Assembly: GCA_900095095.1 (NCBI GenBank)
Contig: FMBT01000290.1
Location: forward strand, 620,001 to 684,000
Length of the DNA: 64,000 bases
From: Fragilariopsis cylindrus CCMP1102
Taxonomy: Eukaryota > Bacillariophyta > Bacillariophyceae > Bacillariales > Bacillariaceae
Direction: 5' to 3'
Shown piece after piece: positions 22,191 through 32,485 of this stretch (position 1 is its first letter; each line of letters opens with the position of its first letter). Made by a program: the position numbers and the translations under genes. The notes beneath the pieces were generated by a model. The model was not told where the DNA came from, did not search any database, and saw only the letters and a program-made list of their open reading frames with translations.

Positions 22191-22765
22191 GCTACTATGT
22201 AGTCATTCGTTTGTAATCTATTTTCGTTGATACAAGCTAATGGAACTCAAGTTCGAAAGTATTTGTGTGTGTTTGTTGTTTCTTGTTGTTGTTCGTAGTT
22301 GCTTTGTGGTTGTTTTTCATTTTCTCTTTCGGACACTTCTTTGACTCACTCTACGGTACTAGTACTGTATGTTCTTAATCAATTCACGACTCGATCATAT
22401 CTTATTCTTATCGAGTGAGTCGAGTGAGTCACTGATTCGACGTACATGCTCAAATCCAGTCCCGGATAATAATTGAACTCGCCTTGCATAAAAATCCGGT
22501 ACAGTAGGAGAAAGAGAAAGGGCGGTTCGAGGTGCAGTGATGGCTGCTGCATGGTCCTGACTAACTGACTCACACTTCTCAAAGATGCAACAACGCAACA
22601 ACGAGCATGCCATCGGCAATGGACGAGATGATCGATACAGTAACGTTATCGCGAATAACAATGATGTAATAATCTATTCATTCCCTCATGTAGAAGAAAG
22701 ACCACAAAGTAATCGGCACTAACTTCGACCGACGACAGGAGACAAACAGAGAAATAGTAATAATA
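22191..22765. other. Divergent promoter region
   Basis: About 575 bp between the start codons of the transporter (minus) and the gene at 22766 (plus). It holds TGTGTGTTTGTTG-type low-complexity sequence, a short tandem GAGTGAGTC, and TACTGTA/TACAGTA motifs near 22362 and 22503. Overlapping short frames here look like chance. Confidence 0.55.
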
Positions 22766-22840
22766 ATGCCGCCTTCCGCACTTCAAAAACGACGAGAAAA
22801 AAGAACGATTTTCCCTCCACAAACTTTTACATTCGTCATC

Positions 22841-22871
<31 letters not shown>

Positions 22872-23674
22872 ACAGTAGTGAAAACGACAACAGCGACGAC
22901 AACGACACGACTAACGAATCCATAAACGATATAGATCCGCCGTTGTCGTCATCGTCATCCTCATCGCCGTCGCCGTCGCCATCATCGGATGGTTGTGCTT
23001 GTTTTTCTTTTGAAGCATCATTACATAATCTTCCTCGAACATTGTACAATGAAATTGAATTAGTATTTCCTGATATTGCATCACAAGTAAAATACGATAA
23101 ACAAAGGAATGATAAGATGAGGATTATGAATAACAATGACGACAATAAAAGAGAATATTTTGTTATACCGACTTATCATATAGCACAGCATTCTATTTTA
23201 GAACTAAATGACAAAACGGAAAATGAACGTTTAACTATATTTTTAAGATTTAAAGACCATTTTGCTACCGATTTTTATAATTTATTAAAACAAAAAGATC
23301 AATACGCGTTATTGGATATACCTGATATTGATGGTTCAGCTAGCACCTTATTCAGTAGTAATGGTGATAGTAGTGGTAATTATAGTAGTACAATATACGA
23401 CGAAGTTGCATCAACACGATCTATATTAGGTTATTCAACCTTCCTTTATTGTGGACTGCAAATTGTTTCTCATCCCTGCTACGGTTATGAAAAGTTAGCA
23501 ATACATACTATTATTATATATTCACGTCTTACAGATGTGAAAGAAACATATATGGAATTATTCAAAAGATATAATATAAATGATGAATCAAATCAAATCG
23601 AATCAATCGAAGTCCAACCAGCACGCACGCACGCAGGACGGGACTTGACTAGACTTGACTTATGTACCAAATAA
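22766..23674 (+). CDS. Unrecognised protein with alanine-run leader
   Basis: A 302-residue frame that I do not recognise. The N-terminus is basic, followed by a hydrophobic segment that ends in a run of about eleven Ala encoded by a GCA repeat, then an acidic Asn/Asp stretch and Ser/Pro-rich sequence. From about residue 75 the sequence becomes globular, with CACFSFEASLHNLPRTL, LTIFLRFKDHFATDFYNLL and ILGYSTFLYCGLQIVSHPCYGYEKLAIHTIIIYSRL. The last 25 residues lie in a GAATC-type repeat and look non-homologous, so the true end may be an intron or a different exon. Codon use resembles neighbours. No function can be given. Confidence 0.55.
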
Positions 23675-24868
23675 TTGGGTTTTGTGGACGAAATAGGTCC
23701 AGAAAGCTGCATGAGACAGTGAACAAAGATTTGCATTGACAGAGGATGGAGTACAACGGACATGTAGTCTATCATTTTCAAGTATTTGAATAGATTGGGA
23801 ACAATTTACTTTAAACCGAAAAAGATATATATGGCATATTCCATAGACACTTTCAGGTCTTCTATAGTACAGAAATATATTATCATTCATTACGGCATTT
23901 TAAAAGATAATTATGACGACAACTGTACAACCTATTGTGATCATTTTCCTATTACAATCCACAATTACTCAAATTTTTTGTGGAGATGGATTGAAATTAG
24001 AAATTCCCTACCAGCCATATCTAAATGTGGTCCAAATAAACAAAATATAATATCTGATCTTTTTGTTTGCGGTAACAGCTTACCTAAGATTAAATGCCGT
24101 CATTACCCCACTATGGTCCAACATCAAAAAGTGAACTAATCGTTGCTAAGAAATTGTCTGTTTCTTTGTCGACCTTGTCATGATGTGTTGCTGGTACCGA
24201 TTCTCATTCTTCTCATTGATTGACCGAGTCCTGTTATGTCTTTGGTCCGTTGTCGTGCCTCTTCTCTATCTTCATGGACATCTTTCAAGGCATGAGCAGG
24301 TAGTTTGAATTAACTGTATTGGATATGACGATAAGATGAGTATGCTGTTCCGGCTAGGCTTTGGGTGATCAACAGATCACAGTACAAATTGCTAATCCAC
24401 CAAACCACACCATTTACATACAGAAAGAAATTGGTCTAAACTTAATGCGAGAAAATGTGTAGCCTTCGGAATTGTAATAGACGTCCACCAAATCCGGTCT
24501 CGTTGGTAGAAGAGGAAGATGATCATGAATGTGGACATGAACGTCAAAACGATACCATAAAAATCGTGGAGATAACATTTATTTATACTTTTTCGATTTT
24601 TCAAATTCGAGTTTTCGATGAGCAACATCGTATTTTTAAATCACGATTTGATTTTGTTAGGGAAGCGCGAAGTATTGACCGTTATAAAAATCATATCTAA
24701 ATTATATATGCCCCAAAGATTTTACATAACGGAATTCCGATGAAACCAAAAAAATCACATAAAATCAGCAATCTCGCCCACATCCTTTGCATCACATATT
24801 TTACAACTGCCAAAGAAAATACAACAACTCGAAGAAGATAGTAAAGAAGAAGAAATAATAGTAACAAC
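23675..24868. other. Ambiguous stretch, 1.2 kb, with unassigned reading frames
   Basis: Two plus-strand frames, 23786-24139 (117 codons) and 24455-24700 (81 codons, with an acidic VSLVEEEDDHECGHE segment), are longer than most chance frames but match nothing I know, and minus-strand frames overlap both. They could be remaining exons of the gene at 22766 or a decayed gene. I could not find splice sites that join them in frame. Confidence 0.35.
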
Positions 24869-25746
24869 ATGACTAAGACTACCACCACTTTAGTACTTGT
24901 TGTTGTCTCGTTATTGTTGGTGCTTACTTTGGTGGGTGCTACCTCATCGAGCACCATACACGGCAATAAGCATACATTATTGGTTCGCGAAGAATGCAAA
25001 GATCGGGCCCACGTCAATTGTCCTCTTATTGCGAAAGATGGAGACTGTGGGGGACATACCAGAGAAGGAGAAAATTATGGCAGTACTATTTGTCCAGTGA
25101 GTTGTGGACAGTGTAATGATATTCAGAATGATGAAATTTCTACAGATCAGATCTGTTATCCATTCGGTAAACAAGTTATCCAAGTCAGCTTTGCCAATAG
25201 GTACGTTACTATTATATCATAAGTCTCAACGACGTTGACGATATTGAGTTGGTGACGATAACCATCACTAACACCGTGCATATCTAACTATGATTCCTTT
25301 GATTAATACTTGTATACACATAATTTTTCAATAGCGAACCGGATGACGAGGATTGGGTAGGTATTTATGAGTCAGGAGCTGATCCATATGATCTCGGATC
25401 ACCTGTTTCATGGTACTGGTTATGTGGAGATAAGAGAAGGAAATGTAGGATTGGCGTTGGATCTATTACATTCCCGTGGCTACCCCCAGGCTCCTACAAA
25501 GCAATCATGGCAAGAAATCGTGACGCAAAAGGACCGTATTCAACTTATGGTCCATACTCAAGTTATGCCGAAAGTGGAAGTTTTGAGGTGGTCCGAGGAG
25601 ATATGTGTACATCTAGAAGAAGAACAGCAGTAGTAGCAGCAACAACAGGTGAAGAGGATATTGTAACGAAAGCACTAACTCAAACTAGTATTAGCAACAG
25701 CATTAGGGGTGACGCTAACAATAATCTTCGGGGGAGACGAGACTGA
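24869..25746 (+). CDS. Secreted ShK-like domain protein with beta-sandwich domain, two exons
   Basis: Exons 24869-25200 and 25335-25746 (GTACGT ... ATAG, intron 134 bp), 247 residues. A clear signal peptide (LVLVVVSLLLVLTLVGATS) comes first. Residues about 42-84 have six cysteines with the ending CPVSCGQC, the pattern of an ShK-type disulfide domain. The next domain starts VIQVSFANSEPDDEDWVGIYESG and includes SWYWLCGDKRRKC and LPPGSYKAIMARN; the DWVGIY plus LPPGxYxA pattern resembles the beta-sandwich (SKICH/C2-like) domain found beside phosphoesterases and peptidases in many protists. No enzyme domain follows. The tail is polar and low complexity. Likely exported or cell-surface; ShK domains often bind channels or modulate proteases, but no role can be assigned here. 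Confidence 0.8.
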
Positions 25747-26072
25747 AGGGTTCTTTTGAAGACGATGACGACGACGATTTTTTTCTTCGATCAAATTTAT
25801 ATTTTGTAGTAGTAAAACAATGCATAGATAGATAGGCAAACTTGTAAAGTATTAAAATAATGGCTTTATCATACAGTACAATTCGAACAGCAGCAGCAAA
25901 ACGGGTTACTATATCATTTCGATCAAATGGTTTTAGAATAGAGCAATCATTTCAGCAAGGAAATACTGGAATCGTTGATCGAAAGACTTTTATTTGCTAT
26001 TGTTTGTGAACGTCGTAAAAAGAACTAGTTCGTCTCATTTCCTCGTATTCATGATATCTTATTCATATTATC
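25747..26072. other. Convergent intergenic region
   Basis: About 325 bp between the 3' ends of the secreted-protein gene (plus) and the fibrillin-like gene (minus). A TACAGTA lies near 25875. No gene seen. Confidence 0.55.
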
Positions 26073-27221
26073 TTATCTCAAATCGATGATTTTTGATATA
26101 GTATCTGCTTGATCTTCTTGATTGATATTATTTGTGGTCATTGGAACTAAATCACTTCGAACTTGAACCACAACAAGTCCTGCAGATTCCCAATCCCCCA
26201 CAACTGATCGTGATTCCATTGGACTCACAAAGATACGTAGACGTGGATCGGCATACAACACAACTAAATTGGCACTACCTTTTATAGAAAAATCGAATGT
26301 CAATCCAAATACCGATAAAATAATTTTTGTAGCATCAACTTGGAATATATCAGGTAATGTGCGTAACTTACGACTATTCTTTACTACTCCCGGTGAGGAT
26401 GATGATGATGATGATAATGAAAGGTTATCATTACTGCCACTGGTACTTGACAATGAACTGTTAATATTCGATGATAGAGGATATAATGTCGCTTCCGCTT
26501 TAATATGAATATTTGTTCCATATATTTCACTATAATTGATCACCGATTGTTGAAAATTATTAGATAAATAATAATGTTGACCTTTAATATTCGATGGTAG
26601 TAGACTTAATTTTGCCCATATCGGTGGAGCTTCTTCTTTATTGGGATAATACCAATACAAGGTATAAAAAAAGCCACAATCAAAAAGTGATGCAGTTGGA
26701 TCATAAGTAGGTGTTGTTGTTGTGAATGACGATGATGATGATGATGATGATGAAGAGGATTGTTCTTTATTACGATTGAAAATATTTCCTTTTCTTTCTT
26801 GTTTTCGTTCATCGATTATATCAATGGTAGGACGAGTTAATCGTTCAATTAAATTTTCTATTATATGATTATTTGATTGTTCCAGTTTTTGATTTTTTCC
26901 AGAGGACGATGTTGTTGTTATTTCATCCTCACGTTTCTTCAAAACAAGATTCAATAATTGTGTAGCAACATCATATAACGGAAGATAATCATCGTCATCG
27001 TCGTTGGTCCGTCGTTGCTGCCGTTGTTGTTCCGCAGAGTAAAGTCGAAAACTAGTAGTGTCGTGAACAACGTTGTTGTTGCTGCTGTTGTTGCTGCATA
27101 GAGACAATACGCATAAACGATGGGAAGGAACGAATGCGGCAGTTAAGAGCAGCAAGGTGTGTAGAACCAGTATAGGAAGATGCCACGGCCGATGATCGAA
27201 AAGTAGTCCTCTTGATTTCAT
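26073..27221 (-). CDS. Plastid PAP/fibrillin-like protein
   Basis: Single exon, 382 residues. The start is a signal peptide with a diatom plastid import motif, TAAFVPS at residues 27-33. After a variable Ser/Asn region, residues from about 190 on form a conserved-looking domain: FFYTLYWYYPNKEEAPPIWAK, then DIFQVDATKIILSVFGLTFDFSIKGSANLVVLYADPRLRIFVSP and a tail WESAGLVVVQVRSDL. A strand pair ending in aDPRLRI and VVVQVR is what the C-terminus of PAP/fibrillin domains looks like; these lipid-binding proteins coat plastoglobules and thylakoids. Plastid targeting is well supported, the family assignment is moderate. It shares a 270-bp divergent promoter with the ankyrin-like gene. Confidence 0.65.
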   Translation of the reverse strand: MKSRGLLFDHRPWHLPILVLHTLLLLTAAFVPSHRLCVLSLCSNNSSNNNVVHDTTSFRLYSAEQQRQQRRTNDDDDDYLPLYDVATQLLNLVLKKREDEITTTSSSGKNQKLEQSNNHIIENLIERLTRPTIDIIDERKQERKGNIFNRNKEQSSSSSSSSSSSFTTTTPTYDPTASLFDCGFFYTLYWYYPNKEEAPPIWAKLSLLPSNIKGQHYYLSNNFQQSVINYSEIYGTNIHIKAEATLYPLSSNINSSLSSTSGSNDNLSLSSSSSSSPGVVKNSRKLRTLPDIFQVDATKIILSVFGLTFDFSIKGSANLVVLYADPRLRIFVSPMESRSVVGDWESAGLVVVQVRSDLVPMTTNNINQEDQADTISKIIDLR

Positions 27222-27491
27222 CTTCTTCTTTTTTTAACAAAAAGTCGGTTTGCTGTTGCTTGTGCTTTCATATATCGGTATTCATTGTTTCTGATGTGGT
27301 AAGTACAGTACCGGTACGTGATTTGTGGTTTCGATTGAAAAAAGTGAAAAGAGGGGATCGAAAAGGCTGGTGCTTGCGCGCTGCGTAAAACACGCAAGTT
27401 ATTTGTATGATTGATTGATTGCAGAACATAGAATACCAACACAAATTCTTTAACATTGCACTCGGCTCTATCATCCGCCGCAACCCACACC

Positions 27492-28340
27492 ATGTCCTAT
27501 ATATCATTATCCCCGGGTAGCCTTTCAGCTGAACGACAAACGAAGAAACGCCGGAAATTGTCGTCGATTGATGTTGGCGGTCCAATTGAGGATACCAACA
27601 CAGCAATACAGAAATTGACGAATGCTCATTTTAATTTAGAGAGATACTATAAAGACATAAACGATGAACATAATCTTAAGAATTTTAGCTGGGAAGTAAC
27701 TCCTATGATCTACTTTTGCCTAAAAGGAGACTTAAAAATGTGCCGTTATTTGTTTGTAAATGGTGCTGACTGCAGAAAAGGTAGTGACGACGGAATATGG
27801 TTTCCGATGCTGGCTGCAGCATCAAAAAAACATCTCCATGTTTGCAAGTGGCTTTATGAGCACGGTGCAAGAGATGATATCCGAAGGGCAACCAACGTTG
27901 GCGTACGTACCCCATTATGGGATACGGTCAATTTTTCCTTCGGTGCAAGTACAAGTACAAGTCAATGGTTGATATTGAATGGTGCACTTTGTCAAAAAGA
28001 TTCCGACACAATCGATGACACACGTATGAGACGAGACTTGAATCCAAATGATAAAGGGGGACCAGATAAACGACCACAACTTTTGTTGTGGGCTCAAGAA
28101 ACTGCACAATTGCACAGTACATTCCTAATATTCCTCGGAGGTACTATTTCTGCTGCTCCTGCTCAAGAATCGTCACCTCTTCAGATCTTTAATGGTAAAT
28201 CTGGCATTATGGAATTGATTGGAGACTATGCTGGTGTCGAACGACGAGCTAGTAAGCTCCGTATGCTTCGGCAATTAGCAGATCTTTTATCTGCCTTCCT
28301 CGAGGACACAATTTGGGACATCAATCTGAAATACATCTAG
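27492..28340 (+). CDS. Ankyrin-repeat-like protein
   Basis: Single exon, 282 residues from the ATG at 27492. Central residues show two to three ankyrin-like units: TPMIYFCLKGDLKMCRYLFVNGADC, then WFPMLAAASKKHLHVCKWLYEHGARDD, then TPLWDTVNFSFGASTSTSQWLILNGALC. The pattern 'small residue, xxxG/KHLxVCKWLxxxGA' is the one found in large families of predicted ankyrin proteins in diatoms. The C-terminal third (LWAQETAQLHSTFLIFLGG, then IMELIGDYAGVERRASKLRMLRQLADLLSAF) is helical and typical of the same families. Probably a protein-binding scaffold; partner unknown. Confidence 0.75.
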   Translation: MSYISLSPGSLSAERQTKKRRKLSSIDVGGPIEDTNTAIQKLTNAHFNLERYYKDINDEHNLKNFSWEVTPMIYFCLKGDLKMCRYLFVNGADCRKGSDDGIWFPMLAAASKKHLHVCKWLYEHGARDDIRRATNVGVRTPLWDTVNFSFGASTSTSQWLILNGALCQKDSDTIDDTRMRRDLNPNDKGGPDKRPQLLLWAQETAQLHSTFLIFLGGTISAAPAQESSPLQIFNGKSGIMELIGDYAGVERRASKLRMLRQLADLLSAFLEDTIWDINLKYI

Positions 28341-28931
28341 TAATATCCAATATCGACATCGACATCATCGAACAAACAAAAAAACGTATATTGCATAATG
28401 GTATTATTCTCGAGAAAGACAAGAACAACGAAGACGAAGACGAAGAGGAGGGGATTTTTCATTACGGATTATGGGCCACCAGTAGGATATTAAGATTTTT
28501 CGTTTCTGTATTTTACATTAATATTTTTCAGAATACTATACTTCGTATCGAGAATCTAATATATATGATAATATTTATGTGTTTGTGTGTTGACTATCCG
28601 AATTGTGTAAACGAGAATCTTTCATACATCATGTGTTGACTGACTACGTTAAGCGAGAATCTAATTTATGGTAAAGTAGAAGATAAAAATTTTACATAGA
28701 TTACATTATTATTATTATTATTATATTTTAACTTAGAGCATTCATTTTATTGTGTCGCAGCAATGAATTATTTAATACATTTCATTTTGTTCTGAAGTTG
28801 CTTTTGGACCCAAATCAATTGTTTCTTCATTTTTGCCGTCCGTGCCGTCGTCATTTGTTTTAATCGTGTCCCCCATTTATTCGATACCATAACGGGTCTA
28901 ATTCTCGTCCAAAATTTAGTCACCCGATGAA
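28341..28931. other. Convergent intergenic region
   Basis: About 590 bp between the ankyrin-like gene (plus) and the methyltransferase gene (minus). It has GAC/GAA-rich repeats just after the ankyrin gene (28350-28455), a partial duplication of a GAGAATCT-containing segment near 28550 and 28650, and a short (ATT)n run near 28708. No gene seen. Confidence 0.5.
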
Positions 28932-29831
28932 TTAAGGCTTGGATACGGAAATGCCATCCTTGGTACCGTTTCCATAAAATATTTCGGTCGAGGACCATCG
29001 CCTTCCCACATAATCTAAATAGTCACAAGCATTGTTGACGCATTTACAGGGCCCCTTGCGTTTGCCCCTGGCAATTGATTCCTCTCTATTCTTGACATGC
29101 TCCAACGACGCAATATTATCAGCCACCACTGTTGTTATAGTAGCATCAATGAATCCTCTAGATTCGAGTAACTTCAAATGTCGAAGATAAAATGGCTTTC
29201 GATGGTCGATGAATACAAAATCATACGGACGACGATTATAATTGTAGAGAGGGAACAAAGAATTCTCATTCTTATTCTCATTCTCATCGATTCCAACTTC
29301 GACTTCATTATTTGATGTTGTCTCGTCGTCGACATATTTCTCCACCCTCGAATGCAGTACCTTCACAGTCTTATTCAAACCTGCATATTCCACATGGGTC
29401 TTTGCATATTCCGCATTATCATAATTTTGTTCTACTGACACTAGCGTTGACCCATAGTCTGCTTCCGTCGCCAATATTCTCCCTATTCGGATTGCGGAAT
29501 AGCCAATATACGTACCAATCTCGAGGGCACGAATTGGATGATTCGGTTTTTTGCCGCAAGTTGTTGATGATGTCACGCATGATACCGCTTGTTGTTTCAT
29601 ACGTCGTCTTTCCAAAATAAATTCTTTCAAAGCCTTGTCGAGTAATTCACCCTTCTCCTTACCAAGATGGAGCATAGTCCAACGAACGTCAAATTCCTCG
29701 AGGGCTTTAAGGACCGCATCGGAATCATTCGGTGGGGCATGCTCCATAACATACTTCGAGGCGTAGTATTCCCTTCCATCGCCGTAGTTGCCCACTTCGG
29801 AAATGTGCCGTGCAGATGCATTCTTGCCCAT
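28932..29831 (-). CDS. Catechol O-methyltransferase-like SAM-dependent methyltransferase
   Basis: Single exon, 299 residues. The SAM-binding motif I is clear in ALEIGTYIGYSAIRI, followed by an acidic strand end in LVSVEQNYDNAEYAK and the post-II block YDFVFIDHRKPFYLRHLKLLE. This spacing matches the COMT/O-methyltransferase family (ExGxYxGYS, then a metal-binding FxDHxK and a later D/N pair; here VVADNI). COMT moves a methyl group from SAM to a catechol-type hydroxyl with a divalent metal. The N-terminal REYYASKYVMEHAPPND resembles the family's entrance helices. A Glu/Asn-rich insert sits between motifs. No leader peptide is obvious, so it is probably cytosolic. Natural substrate unknown. Confidence 0.85.
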   Translation of the reverse strand: MGKNASARHISEVGNYGDGREYYASKYVMEHAPPNDSDAVLKALEEFDVRWTMLHLGKEKGELLDKALKEFILERRRMKQQAVSCVTSSTTCGKKPNHPIRALEIGTYIGYSAIRIGRILATEADYGSTLVSVEQNYDNAEYAKTHVEYAGLNKTVKVLHSRVEKYVDDETTSNNEVEVGIDENENKNENSLFPLYNYNRRPYDFVFIDHRKPFYLRHLKLLESRGFIDATITTVVADNIASLEHVKNREESIARGKRKGPCKCVNNACDYLDYVGRRWSSTEIFYGNGTKDGISVSKP

Positions 29832-30335
29832 CTTTAACTTGGTACCACTATATCGTAATCCAATCCATTGACCAGAGATTCCGCCTCCACACTGAGTCGT
29901 ACTAGTTAGTACATCATAATAATAATATCTGATCGGCGGTTTTGATGATTGATGATGTTGTGAGACATCCCCCCTCTCCTCGAATTGTGTATTTACAGTA
30001 TGAACGGTAGACGGACAGACTCAAGCACAGCTTGTAACGGCTTACTAGTTGATAGTGGGATGGGTTGAGTTGCCAAAGAAATTCAATCGGGTCGAGTTGT
30101 GCTACTAAAATGAGATACACGACTCAGGAGTCCCGGGTCATAGAGAATGACCTTGGAAGAATACAAAATCCATCATTTCTAATTTACAATTTTTACAAAA
30201 CAACACAAATGTAAAAATACCTTTTGCATACCGAATATATTATTTGATACTGGTGACCGCATTGCTTTAATACCTTCCTATTGAGATCTAGGCCGAGTGT
30301 AAAATCGCCGTATCTACTTTCTTCTTCTTTTTCTA
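29832..30335. other. Divergent promoter region
   Basis: About 500 bp between the methyltransferase (minus) and the type II membrane protein (plus). A TACAGTA lies near 29995. No gene seen. Confidence 0.55.
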
Positions 30336-32219
30336 ATGAAGATGTCAACTGATAATAATAGTAATAGTAGTAGTAATAATAGCCGACAACGTCGAACAAT
30401 AATCGGAGCAAAACGAAATAATAATATTCAGACTACTAGTAGTAGTAGCAGTGGTAGTAGCAGCAATAGTAATTATGTTGGTAATAAATCATCAAGACGG
30501 ATCGATTTCTATACGCTTCTGAAACGATTTCTTCTATTTACGATAATCGTGTATGGAATTCTAGTGATTACATTTCGAACCTCATCGTCGTCGTCATCAT
30601 CGCCATCGTGGTTTTCGTTGACAAAAACAACATCAGTTCCAGCACCAAAAGAATATTGTGAATTTCGGAACTATCCAGAACGACGATATTATGATCTTCC
30701 TAATCACAAAGACAAAAATAATCTTCCTGAATTTTTGAATACAGAATATATATATGGTGAACTCCCTCGAATTATTCAACCCAATACTCAAACAACAACA
30801 TCAAAATCAAAATCAAAATCAAAACAAGGAATACAGAACCATCAGAAACAAAATAAGCTGTGTGTGGATCAAACAGAATGGTATCCTGGTAGTAATGAAG
30901 GTAATAAAGAAAAAAACACATCTACATCTACAACAAAAGAAGAAAAAAGTTTACGAAAAGGAATACAATCAAAAGAAACAAAACAACGTTTACCTTTCGC
31001 TGATGGAACAAATCCATCTATATTGAAACTTATGGATAATCCAAGAATCGATACATCGATCCGTGATTTATTCTCTTCAAAGTCGATATTATCTATCTCT
31101 CATCAAAACAACCACGATAATGATAATGATAATGTTCCTTATTATCTTGTTACCGTATGTATGACAAATTCTCAATGTTCTTGGGAAACTTCGATACAAG
31201 AACAAATAGACTATAATTTATCAACACAAACAGAACCATCCACAGTACGAACTGTATTACTTGTATTGAATAAAAACTTTGAAACGATACATGAAGCAAC
31301 CATCAAAACAAGAATTGATTCATTGTTCGGTGGACGAAGAAATAAACGACCTGTGAAAATAACGAATGAATTAAAGATGTTCGCATTAGATGATGCACGA
31401 TTATTTACTCACAAGGGTCAGATTTGGGTATCCTATAGAGAAGGGAAATTATTTGGTTATGAAAAACAAGTTTTGAATCAATTGCATTTTGAATTCACTC
31501 CTTCATCTTCTTTATTAACAACAGCAACAGCAACGAGCGGTGGTAGTGGTAGTGGTAGTGATTTGACGGTAACATTATTAGCATCAGAAACGGAAACCTT
31601 GTGTTGTGGTCGAAATATGGCATTGATTGATAACGTCAAAACTGATCAACTCCAAGCTTTGACTTGGGTAGATCCTGTTACAGTAGTAGACGTCGAAATG
31701 AAAAAAGAAAATAGCGAGAATGCCAGTAACAACAACAACAACAACAACAGCAGCAACGGTCATAGTAACCCCGAACGACGACGGCTCAAAGAAGACAAAA
31801 AGAAGAAAAGTCATTTCCATGGAACGAATGGATTTATGGTACATTTATCTGAAAGGAATGAATATTTAGGTATTGGACATTTTCATAGACCACCCGATCG
31901 AGAAAAGAATGAATATGCAAAATTTGGTCATCATTACACGCATGCATTCTTTACGATAAGTGATACATCACCATTCCATTTGAAACGATTGTCATCTGAA
32001 TTAGTATTGCCGAGTCATGCGAAGCCAGATGATGCAGAAGTTATTCAATTTTGGAGTGGATTAGATCGAATTGACGACACTACGTTAGCATTAGCGTATG
32101 GGATTAATGATTGTGAAGGTGCTGTAACCCATCTCGATTTGTCTACCGTAGAAGAGTTGTTGCGGGATGTACCACAGGGAAAGGAAGTCGTTGATTTCAT
32201 GATGCCATTAAAAGACTAA
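30336..32219 (+). CDS. Type II membrane protein, glycan-enzyme-like beta-propeller
   Basis: Single exon, 627 residues. A polar, basic N-terminus and one membrane span at about residues 62-80 (LLFTIIVYGILVITF) give the type II topology of Golgi enzymes. The lumenal part has cysteines and blocks such as LKMFALDDARLFTHKGQIWVSYREGK, CCGRNMALI, HGTNGFMVHLSERNEYLGIGHFHR, HHYTHAFFTI and VIQFWSGLDRIDDTTLALAYGINDCEGA. 'DDARLF...W..Y' and 'AYGINDCEGA' recall beta-propeller glycoside phosphorylase or mannosyltransferase-like families (GH130-type fold) found in oomycetes and stramenopiles. That fold assignment is inference. Ser, Lys/Gln and Asn repeats interrupt it. It is likely a glycosyltransferase or glycosidase acting on secreted glycans. 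Confidence 0.6.
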   Translation: MKMSTDNNSNSSSNNSRQRRTIIGAKRNNNIQTTSSSSSGSSSNSNYVGNKSSRRIDFYTLLKRFLLFTIIVYGILVITFRTSSSSSSSPSWFSLTKTTSVPAPKEYCEFRNYPERRYYDLPNHKDKNNLPEFLNTEYIYGELPRIIQPNTQTTTSKSKSKSKQGIQNHQKQNKLCVDQTEWYPGSNEGNKEKNTSTSTTKEEKSLRKGIQSKETKQRLPFADGTNPSILKLMDNPRIDTSIRDLFSSKSILSISHQNNHDNDNDNVPYYLVTVCMTNSQCSWETSIQEQIDYNLSTQTEPSTVRTVLLVLNKNFETIHEATIKTRIDSLFGGRRNKRPVKITNELKMFALDDARLFTHKGQIWVSYREGKLFGYEKQVLNQLHFEFTPSSSLLTTATATSGGSGSGSDLTVTLLASETETLCCGRNMALIDNVKTDQLQALTWVDPVTVVDVEMKKENSENASNNNNNNNSSNGHSNPERRRLKEDKKKKSHFHGTNGFMVHLSERNEYLGIGHFHRPPDREKNEYAKFGHHYTHAFFTISDTSPFHLKRLSSELVLPSHAKPDDAEVIQFWSGLDRIDDTTLALAYGINDCEGAVTHLDLSTVEELLRDVPQGKEVVDFMMPLKD

Positions 32220-32485
32220 CTAACTAACTCATGACTATATAGAAAAAGTTAACAGAAAACAAATCGTTGTTACAATTTCTCGTTATACTATAATAAAAGA
32301 TAGAATTAACCTTACGCCCCTCCCCTTTTACACTTCTCACTAATAGTTAGAAATAGTGTGTGACTGCAACTTGTCAATATTCAAGAATTTGAATTATTAG
32401 TGCCAAAGTTCATCGGTTCACGCGACGCCACGTTATCACTTCTCACTGCCATGCTAAAGGTCAACCCCATACTAAAATTCAAAAA

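Noticed and set aside
28768-28998. 76-codon basic frame overlapping the 3' end of the COMT-like gene
   Set aside because: It overlaps the conserved end of the methyltransferase in another frame and has no recognisable domain.
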